Source: Symbiodinium sp. CCMP2592 (Eukaryota > Sar > Dinophyceae > Suessiales > Symbiodiniaceae). Taken from it: a DNA stretch of 64,000 nt. The translations under genes were made by a program, and so were the position numbers. The notes under the pieces are model-generated. The model had not been told where the DNA came from and ran no database searches. It saw only the letters and a program-made list of their open reading frames with translations. The stretch spans positions 1-64,000 of the forward strand of contig CAJNDT010006157.1 of NCBI GenBank assembly GCA_905221615.1, written 5' to 3'. How positions within the stretch are numbered: the stretch's first letter is position 1; each line of letters opens with the position of its first letter. Shown here piece after piece: positions 47,256-53,945 of the stretch.

Positions 47256-47765
47256 ATGGCTCGTGAAGGGTATGGGTCTTCTGCTGACAGGTTGCAGGAT
47301 GCCAAGCACTCGTCAATCAGTGATGTAGAAGCAAAGGCGGTTCAAAAGATTGGTCGCTGGTGGAAACGAGCTGTCAATGAGATGGAGATTGAGATTACGG
47401 TGCATTTCAAAGATATGCGAGTGTCAGGTGAGAACCCACCTCCAATCTACTGCAATATGTTCGTGCTCAATTTCAGGGCGGATATGTCTGTGTCCAGCTT
47501 GGGCGTAGCCATCTTAGAGAAGTATGATGAGCTCATCCCCACGGACGGCGATTACCTGCACTTGGCAAACCGAAGGTTCAAGCAGATGCTCTTCAAGGGC
47601 TTGGTTATTCCATCCCTTGGCGATTATGGCACACCATTGACCGACTCAATTCGCAGTTTGAGGTCGCTTGGCTTCACGAAGGAGAACGACGTGACGATGC
47701 ACCTCTACAAGGAGCATTCCCCTGAGTTCGCCAGTTTCTTTCAGAAGCATCCGTCCCAGTCGTAA
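47256..47765 (+). CDS. Ubiquitin-like (beta-grasp) protein 2, about 169 aa
   Basis: The frame is open from 47160 (a GTG), but the first ATG, at 47256 (MAREGYGSSADRL), is the more likely start. EIEITVHFKDMRV, FVLNFRADMSVSSLGVAILE and LANRRFKQMLFKGLVI follow the strand-strand-helix-strand order of a ubiquitin-like domain. LRSLGFTKENDVTMHLYKE is the last strand. The protein ends SFFQKHPSQS. The final 45 or so bases, including the stop, are duplicated just downstream. It lies about 160 bp after gene 1 and 240 bp before gene 3, all on the plus strand. No function is known to me. Confidence 0.7.
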   Translation: MAREGYGSSADRLQDAKHSSISDVEAKAVQKIGRWWKRAVNEMEIEITVHFKDMRVSGENPPPIYCNMFVLNFRADMSVSSLGVAILEKYDELIPTDGDYLHLANRRFKQMLFKGLVIPSLGDYGTPLTDSIRSLRSLGFTKENDVTMHLYKEHSPEFASFFQKHPSQS

Positions 47766-47828
47766 GCACAGGCTTTCGTAGCTTCTTCCAGAAGCACCTG
47801 CCCAGTCGTAAGCACTGGCTTTTGTGGT
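47736..47828 (+). repeat. Duplicated gene end (47-bp unit, two copies)
   Basis: CAGAAGCATCCGTCCCAGTC GTAA of gene 2 is followed by a second copy, CAGAAGCACCTGCCCAGTCGTAA, 47 bp on. Both copies continue as GCACAGGCTTT and GCACTGGCTTT. The duplication contains the stop codon, so it adds a second stop and 3' UTR instead of changing the protein. Confidence 0.8.
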
Positions 47829-48008
47829 GCAGAGGGCTCACCGAAGCGCCTTTGCAGTAAAACAGCAATTGCGTTGTAGACTGCAAGTGAGTGCGTGAGA
47901 ATTCCACAGTTTCCTATGTGCCTTGTTGAGCATTTGATTTGACTTGAAGCTTTTTCCAAGCCAAGACCAATTCGTAAGCCTTCTCCTCTTGCTGTTGCCC
48001 TAAACGCA

Positions 48009-49100
48009 ATGACGAGCACGAGGGACACCGAAAAGAAGCTCAAAGATGTCTTCGGGCATATGCTTCCACCCAAGATGTCATCAGACTCAGATGACCCCCA
48101 GCGCGCAGTGCTGATGAACGAAGTTATGAAGCAGAAGCAGACGATTGAAAAGCTCGTTGCCCGTCTCGCCTTGCACGGCGAAACCGTCAGCGATGACGGT
48201 GCCTCTAACCCGACGGTTTCTGGAAGTGCTGGCTACGGTGGTGGTGCACCGCCACCAGACGACAACGACAACGATGACAGTGATGACGACGACAAGTCAG
48301 ACAAGAAGCGAGGAAATGGACGAGGCGACCGAGGTGGTGACGGTCGCAGACGCCCCTTTGAATCCAGCACCTACGACCTTGAAATTGCGGTTGTCACCGA
48401 AGCTCACGCGCAAAGCTTCAAGGTCAGAGTGAGCGAATGGACTTTCCTTTCCTCGTTGAAGAATGTGATTTATGGTGCGCGTCCAGCCTTTCACCCTTCT
48501 TGCCAAGAGCTTCTTCTCAATGGCAACCAACTTGCTGATGAGGAAATGTTGCTTAAAGACCTAGGCAACCCGCGCACTATCCAGCTTGAAGTGGAGTCGG
48601 ATGGGGACAGCTCCTACAACATTGACATCCGCGTCCTGAACCTTGCGGATATGCAGTATCACAATTTCAAGGTCAATCACTACAACACCATCAGGAGCGT
48701 GAAAGAGATGATGCAAGGACGTATTCAAATCATCAGCGTAGAGATGGCGTTGCTCTTCAACGGCGACCACACGCGCAACGAGCGGGAGCTGTTTGACGAG
48801 CTTGAAATTCCTACGGATGGCACGGGCGTCCTTCACCTCGCCTTCCTGATGTTTGGCAGTGGGAAACGTGGCAGAACAAGCATTCAGGTGACCCCCGAAG
48901 AGAACGACAGTCCACTCGTCACCTCTATCATCCAAACCTTCCAGCAAAAATGGGAGATGAAGGACTTTGAAGCTATGGCAATCTCGGACATCGTGAGCTT
49001 GCAGGACTTGGAGAATATGAAGAATGCGGTGCAAGGCGGAGGGCACGATTACAAGGCGCAGAAAGTGTTTCGCTGTCTGCCCCACATCAAGGAGTTGGAG
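48009..49100 (+). CDS. Ubiquitin-like protein 3, double beta-grasp, exon 1
   Basis: Starts at ATG 48009. Residues 35-60 are a short coiled coil (MNEVMKQKQTIEKLVARLAL). Residues 75-118 are a Gly/Asp-rich linker (DDNDNDDSDDDDKSDKK, then GRGDRGG). Two ubiquitin-like modules follow. Residues 121-197 contain YDLEIAVVTEAHAQSFKVRV, FLSSLKNVIYG and QELLLNGNQLADEEMLLKDL. Residues 203-278 contain NIDIRVLNLADMQYHNFKV, IRSVKEMMQG and ALLFNGDHTRNERELFDEL. The L-N-G-x-x-L-x-D-E-x-x-L pattern is the classic ubiquitin-like loop. A helical tail ends HIKELE. The frame stays open to a TAA at 49122, but the tail continues in another frame after the 21-bp repeat (49307-49486), so the last codons before that TAA are probably intron. 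Confidence 0.75.
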
Positions 49101-49306
49101 GACGACCCCTTTTTCAGTTTGTAAAACACCCCTTTCGGTTTGTAAAACCCCTTTTTCGGTTTGTAAAACCCCTTTTTCGGTTTGTAAAACCCCTTTTTCG
49201 GTTTGTAAAACCCCTTTTTCGGTTTGTAAAACACCCCTTTCGGTTTGTAAAACCCCTTTTTCGGTTTGTAAAACCCCTTTTTCGGTTCGTAAAACCCCTT
49301 TTTCAG
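49101..49306 (+). repeat. 21-bp minisatellite, probable intron of ubiquitin-like gene 3
   Basis: Unit AAAACCCCTTTTTCGGTTTG T, 21 bp, with nine TAA stops spaced exactly 21 bp apart (49122 to 49290) in the upstream frame. The first and last units read CCCCTTTTTCAG instead of ...TTCGG, and this is a good polypyrimidine-AG acceptor. A protein-like frame opens directly after the last CAG. The donor is unresolved. A boundary at GAG/GAC (49100/49101) keeps phase and would be a GA-AG intron, a class reported for dinoflagellates. Confidence 0.6.
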
Positions 49307-49486
49307 GACCTGAGCGAGAGGCTGTCTCTCGTGCTTCGCTTCACAGAGCAGAACTTCAAGGCATCTTTCACAGAAGTGTTCGCTGACAAGAAAGCTTTTG
49401 AGACTTTCCTTTCGCAGATGGAGGGCGCAAAGCGTGCGATGGCTACTATGGTAGTGCAGAGCCAACCTGTTCCACCGACCGGCTAA
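49307..49486 (+). CDS. Ubiquitin-like protein 3, probable exon 2
   Basis: Immediately after CTTTTTCAG a frame reads DLSERLSLVLRFTEQNFKAS, then FTEVFADKKAFETFLSQMEG, and ends at TAA 49484-49486 after a Gln/Pro/Val tail. It has an amphipathic helical pattern like the end of exon 1 (LENMKNAVQGG), and exon 1 ends in an unfinished helix (HIKELE). The frame differs by two bases from exon 1, which rules out simple in-phase repeat expansion and supports splicing. Confidence 0.55.
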   Translation, partial: DLSERLSLVLRFTEQNFKASFTEVFADKKAFETFLSQMEGAKRAMATMVVQSQPVPPTG

Positions 49487-49499
49487 GCTGTCTCTTTCT

Positions 49500-49900
49500 T
49501 TCACGTGCTTGCACAGGGCGTTGATTGAATGCCACTCAACAGACTTGATGCACAGACCTTCCCGCAGTGAGTGAAATGTCGTTGAGTGTGCGCACCAGCA
49601 GATTTGAGACCAGTTTCGGCAGTTTGTGCAGTGCGGACGTCCCCTAAATCCCTAAACCCTAAACCCTTTGAGAACGGCTACTGTGTGCGCGACAGGTGGA
49701 GCTCTACAACAACGACGCTTATGCCGAGAACTACCAGACTTCGGTGCGCCCTTTCCGGTGTCTAGTGGTTCAGGGTTTTCGGGGTTGGGCTGGGGTTAGT
49801 TTCGGGTTGCTCGGGTTTCGTTGTGGTTGTGTCGTGTTTCCCTAATGGCTCAAACCGCGCGTGAGAAAAACCCTAGAACCCCCCTAGGGTTTTTCGGTTC
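49500..49900. other. Left flank of the AT-rich island with telomere-like motif
   Basis: No gene seen. It contains CCCTAAATCCCTAAACCCTA from 49640 and, just before the composition change, a perfect 11-bp inverted repeat, AAAAACCCTAG (49866-49876) and CTAGGGTTTTT (49884-49894), with a 7-base loop. Confidence 0.7.
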
Positions 49901-50173
49901 CCTATTCCCCCGAAGCCATTTTATCTCAAAACCGGCTCAAAAAACATAAAATCAAAAATACAGCATCCGGTGTAGTAAAAAACGGTGTTTTAAGCACCAA
50001 ATCCGATACAAACCTGCAAAAAAATCCAACCTACGCCAAAACATATAGCAAAACATATACCAAAAAAAGCAAAACAACAAAACACATCAATATTTTGATA
50101 CAACATTTTTTTTCAACTCCTCACCTCCTCTCGTCCAAAATAATTGTTATAATAATTATTAAAACAATTATTT

Positions 50174-50425
50174 TCATTCCTCAACCTTACCCGCTGTTAT
50201 AACCGCCATATTCTCCATACTATATTTTTGATTAGGAAGCATTTTAACCTTTCCCCCTTTGGCTTCCTTAATCCGTTGCTTGCTTAACCTTTTCCTTTCC
50301 CTTATTGCCGTGGCATAATCGGGGTCTTGCATTCTCAGCTTATAATACAACCTCTGATACAGCGCCATTTGTTCCCTAACTTCGTCCAGTGTTAAATCCT
50401 CGGGCTTCTTCATTGCAGTCATTTT
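50174..50425 (-). CDS. Small basic helical protein of the AT-rich element
   Basis: A minus-strand frame divergent from the polymerase ORFs. The frame opens at 50491 with a hydrophobic lead, but an internal ATG at about 50422 (MTAMKKPEDLTLDEVREQMA) gives a compact protein of about 82 residues and is the likelier start. The helix LTLDEVREQMALYQRLYYKL is followed by a basic stretch (RERKRLSKQRIKEAKGGKVK), as in small DNA-binding or structural proteins. I do not recognise a family. Divergent placement across a 130-bp AT-rich gap suggests a shared control region. Confidence 0.5.
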   Translation of the reverse strand, partial: KMTAMKKPEDLTLDEVREQMALYQRLYYKLRMQDPDYATAIRERKRLSKQRIKEAKGGKVKMLPNQKYSMENMAVITAGKVEE

Positions 50426-50556
50426 ATGCTTACTATATATAAGCGTTTTGTCTTTGAGGCATTTAACAAAGACCAATATAACCAAAATCAAAACAGGAGA
50501 CTAAGGAGAAACCATTTAAAGAAAAAATAACAATATATTTTAATCTAGATTATCAT

Positions 50557-51069
50557 ATGACTAGAAAGGCTATCCGTGACAATATTAAACACCTAAATAA
50601 CAAGAGACAACGATTAATAGAAACAAAAGCACCTAAAAACGTTATTACCAAAGTTAATCAAATTGTTGATTTATATGAGAACCGCCAACTTTCAATTTTC
50701 AAAACTGCCGAAAAACTCATCAACGATATGACAACGGGAACACAAAAAGAAAAAACAAGAGGCATTAAAAAAGCTGAAAAAGCCATAGAAAAGTTTGATG
50801 CCAAAGCCCCGTTATCGGAACGAATGAACAAAACAGCCGAAAAAGCCAGAGAAGGAAAGCAGATAAAGGTTTTACGGCGCATTTTCGGAAAACAACCTTT
50901 AAGGAATGTTGTATCCAAAACAAAGGAGCTTTTCAAAATCGCAAAACGTATTCCATTAAATATATGCTTCTTTCAACGCAGAACCGCTCGGGAAAGAAAC
51001 GAGCCTTTGAAGTCAATGGCAGAAATTATTATCCATTACTTAATCCAGCACAGAGAGAAGCGCAAGTAA
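50557..51069 (+). CDS. Coiled-coil N-terminal ORF of the polymerase gene
   Basis: 170 codons from ATG 50557. Residues 1-110 are highly charged helices (DNIKHLNNKRQRLIETKAPK, LSIFKTAEKLINDMTTGTQK, IKKAEKAIEKFDAKAPLSER). From memory, coiled-coil segments of this kind precede the polymerase domain in one protein in related elements of fungi and protists. From about residue 128 the sequence loses that character. In the other frame NRKTYSIKYMLLSTQNRSGK reads straight into the 991-codon ORF, 106 bases before this one ends. The two ORFs probably descend from one gene split by a frameshift near 50930-50955. A genuine overlapping second start at ATG 50964 cannot be excluded. Confidence 0.65.
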   Translation: MTRKAIRDNIKHLNNKRQRLIETKAPKNVITKVNQIVDLYENRQLSIFKTAEKLINDMTTGTQKEKTRGIKKAEKAIEKFDAKAPLSERMNKTAEKAREGKQIKVLRRIFGKQPLRNVVSKTKELFKIAKRIPLNICFFQRRTARERNEPLKSMAEIIIHYLIQHREKRK

Positions 51070-53939
51070 AAGCAAACGATTTTATAGAGACCGTCATAAA
51101 ACGGAGAATTACAAAACAATTTGACAAATTCCTTTTTAAGCGCCTTATGTTGATATTAAGAACTGATTCAGAATTTAACGAGATGGCTCGGGGAGAGATG
51201 TATCAATACATTGACGCTATAAGAATTGAAAGTGCCAACATCGCAGAAGGTGAAGCTCAACCGCCAGAAAATCAAAACTTACGAGATGCTACAAACATAT
51301 CCATATATAACAAATATATAGAAACTGAGATTGACCCCAGCTACTCAACAATAAAAGAAGCACTCGCAAAAAAGCACTATACCGAAAACGAATGTTGGAT
51401 AAATTCACTTCTAGACCACTACCCCGACCTTATGAGACACAAGCGGGGCTCGCTATCCAAAACCCTAACCCGACAACATATGCTAGAACTTCTACACACA
51501 ACAGAAGAAGAGTTTAAAAAAAAAGGCGCAACCACGACGCAAATGGAAAACGTCTTCAAGGCATTTAACATAACAGCACGTCTTTTTGACTTCAACGGGA
51601 AGCTTATTTATTCATTTGACCCGCCCAATTACCATATGCACACGAAAGGCTTCTTCGGGCTCATCAAGAACAACCACGTCTACACCATAAACAGAGACCT
51701 GAAAAGCATCAAAAGAACAATGAACGCGAACATCAACGCCAACCAAGAAGACTTCAAGCTTAAAATCAGTAGCAACTATTATATAAGCGACCGAGAAGAG
51801 CCCCCTGAATGCCATATGATAGATACAGCTAACGACCTTTTAAAATACACAGAAAAACCAGAATATACACTGGTTCATAAAGATAATGACCTCGTAAAAC
51901 TCTTCCACGAACTAAAACTAGCAGGTTACGAGCCCTTCATAAAATATCAAGCGGGAACGATGACAGAATTGAAAGTAAATTGGAAGATAAAAAGCACGAA
52001 GCAAGAAATCACCTACACAATCAAGCTACAAAACTTATCAACCCACAGCATAGACGAAGACGTATCGGTAGAAAACGAAAAGCTGTTCAACGATATGAAC
52101 CGAGAAATGTTTAACTTCAACAAGAAAATCTTCAACGATGCCCACAAGTCCTATTACAGTCAGACCGACATAGATATTTTAGACGAAGCCCGAACCATAG
52201 TGCCAACAGGATATTTCAAAAACAACTCTACAAACGAGACCGTAGAAATTGACAGAACAAAAGCTTTCACGAAAGCCTTCTCCAAAATTACACATATACC
52301 AGTCTTTACCGAGTTTGATATATGGAAGCCTTACCAAAATGAAGAATTACAAGGTTTAAACCTATACCTAGTGGAAGCATCAACAGGTAATCTTCTCTTC
52401 AACAAAAAATTCAATCTGGTATATGGAATGTTTCTTAAACGCCTTGAAGAAAAAACCTTCAAAATACACTACCACAAGCAACCGTCGCACATTCACGAAG
52501 TGGATTATGAAAATATCGTATCCGAGCTCTGGAATACCAAAATAAGCGACAAGCCCAAACAGGACGCCAAAATCAAAAAAACAATAGCCAATGTAAATTT
52601 CGGATTATTGGAAAAATCCACCAACAAAAAGCAAAAGTCAATATCCTTCAACAGTCTAGAAGAGGCGCTATATTACAGAAACATTTATGAGGGTAGGGTG
52701 TTTGTCATTGAAGAAGGCGAATTGACAGACGACGGGGACGGAACTCTTTTCACAAAATATACTGATAAATATTATATACTGAACATCACAAAATCCAGAA
52801 CATTAACTAACGGCTTCCGCTATATCAAAGAGCTTCTTCTTCAAAATCATAATTATGATATGTATGACACCTACAACACCTTAACCAAAAACAACATAGA
52901 AATTTTCAGTGTAAAGTCAGACGCCTTCGTCATCAACAAAAATCAGCTGACAAAAGCCAAGAAGCTGATAACCTTCAATAACCAAGTCGGAGGGTGGAGA
53001 GCGGAAACCGACAAGGAAATCAATTTCCCGACTGAGCCCTACAAATACAGATTAAACATAAAACACGACATACCAATCTACACCAACAACCGCCTAAACA
53101 TATCCGACGAATGGAACACCGAAGCCATCTGTCACCAAATCGTAGAAAACAACCCTTGTATGATACGCGCTAAATACGCCGGCTCCGGAAAATCCTATAT
53201 CTGCGAACACTTCCAGAAGCTAAATTACAACGTCCTTTTCGTTGTTCCTAACAACCGCCAGATACAGGAAATCAAATGCGAAGCCGTTACCCTAAACAGA
53301 TTTTTCAGTATTCCGGTGCATAAGGGCGACGAACTTCCCTATTACGACCATTCCGAATATAATGTTATTGTTTTTGACGAGGTTTATATGGCGAATGCCT
53401 ACATCTTAAACAGGATAAGGGAATTCACCATCCGATACAAGAAAGAAAAAATTATTATCGGAACAGGTGATACAAAACAGCTCCCTCCGATAAATGACTT
53501 ATCCAACACACAGCCATATGATACTTATGCCGACAACTGCATAAATATTATTTTTAATAATGACATCTTTCTAGAAATATGTAAAAGGGTAGGAGAGAAG
53601 GACAGAGAAACAATGAACCGTCTTTACAACGACTTCTGGCTAAATAAACTGCCTATTGAAACCATAGCGCACAAATACTTCCAATTCACCAACAGCACCC
53701 TAACCAGCCCTAATAACATAGCTTACACGAATGCCCGATGCGATGCAGTAGCCAAGGATGTTAGGCAGAAGCTAGGCAAGACGTCCAAATACGAAGTAGG
53801 CGAGATAATGATATGCCGTAAGTATGTACAAAAGGAAGGAATGAAATTTAATGTGAATATCAGATACAAAATCCTTCACCATATAGACAAATACGTAATC
53901 CAAGACATCAAGGAAAAAACGAAACACCTACCTCCATAA
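50964..53939 (+). CDS. DNA polymerase-like / SF1 helicase fusion, 991 aa
   Basis: The longest ORF in the window. Residues 141-153, ENECWINSLLDHY, and then HMHTKGFFGLIKNNHVYTIN belong to an N-terminal module of unclear role. Residues 480-492, NKKFNLVYGMFLK, resemble family B polymerase motif B (K-x-x-x-N-x-x-YG). Residues 648-657, FSVKSDAFVI, sit where motif C (YGDTDS) is expected, with one Asp kept. SF1 helicase motifs follow: Walker A AGSGKSY (GSGKS 740-744), Walker B FDEVYM (Asp805-Glu806) and motif III GDTKQLPP (835-842). It then carries TNARCDAVAKDV and YKILHHIDKYVIQ and stops. SF1 enzymes of the Pif1/RecD kind need a late HSxQG block and a terminal TR-arginine block, and both are absent. 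The protein was therefore truncated by loss of the right end. The likely role was element DNA replication. Confidence 0.8.
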   Translation: MLLSTQNRSGKKRAFEVNGRNYYPLLNPAQREAQVKANDFIETVIKRRITKQFDKFLFKRLMLILRTDSEFNEMARGEMYQYIDAIRIESANIAEGEAQPPENQNLRDATNISIYNKYIETEIDPSYSTIKEALAKKHYTENECWINSLLDHYPDLMRHKRGSLSKTLTRQHMLELLHTTEEEFKKKGATTTQMENVFKAFNITARLFDFNGKLIYSFDPPNYHMHTKGFFGLIKNNHVYTINRDLKSIKRTMNANINANQEDFKLKISSNYYISDREEPPECHMIDTANDLLKYTEKPEYTLVHKDNDLVKLFHELKLAGYEPFIKYQAGTMTELKVNWKIKSTKQEITYTIKLQNLSTHSIDEDVSVENEKLFNDMNREMFNFNKKIFNDAHKSYYSQTDIDILDEARTIVPTGYFKNNSTNETVEIDRTKAFTKAFSKITHIPVFTEFDIWKPYQNEELQGLNLYLVEASTGNLLFNKKFNLVYGMFLKRLEEKTFKIHYHKQPSHIHEVDYENIVSELWNTKISDKPKQDAKIKKTIANVNFGLLEKSTNKKQKSISFNSLEEALYYRNIYEGRVFVIEEGELTDDGDGTLFTKYTDKYYILNITKSRTLTNGFRYIKELLLQNHNYDMYDTYNTLTKNNIEIFSVKSDAFVINKNQLTKAKKLITFNNQVGGWRAETDKEINFPTEPYKYRLNIKHDIPIYTNNRLNISDEWNTEAICHQIVENNPCMIRAKYAGSGKSYICEHFQKLNYNVLFVVPNNRQIQEIKCEAVTLNRFFSIPVHKGDELPYYDHSEYNVIVFDEVYMANAYILNRIREFTIRYKKEKIIIGTGDTKQLPPINDLSNTQPYDTYADNCINIIFNNDIFLEICKRVGEKDRETMNRLYNDFWLNKLPIETIAHKYFQFTNSTLTSPNNIAYTNARCDAVAKDVRQKLGKTSKYEVGEIMICRKYVQKEGMKFNVNIRYKILHHIDKYVIQDIKEKTKHLPP

Positions 53940-53945
53940 AGTCTG

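Larger units (their letters stand above)
49900..53945. mobile_element. AT-rich polymerase-helicase mobile or virus-like element, truncated
   Basis: Base composition drops sharply from the GC-rich host to an AT-rich island between about 49.9 and 53.94 kb and returns abruptly after the stop codon of the large ORF. Codon use changes too (A-ending, AAA/AAT-rich). The island carries three dense ORFs with little intergenic space and no introns: a small minus-strand gene and two plus-strand ORFs. The intergenic strip 50100-50170 between the divergent genes is very AT-rich (TTATAATAATTATT) and may hold promoters or an origin (inference). The right end cuts off the helicase, so part of the element is missing. 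No terminal inverted repeat was found. Confidence 0.75.

Noticed and set aside
49122..49306. CRISPR-like appearance of regular 21-bp units
   Set aside because: There are no unique spacers, units are directly adjacent, and the context is a eukaryotic gene.
49024..49386. 120-codon plus frame with SVCKTPF repeats
   Set aside because: It is the out-of-frame reading of the 21-bp minisatellite and overlaps the better supported ubiquitin-like gene.
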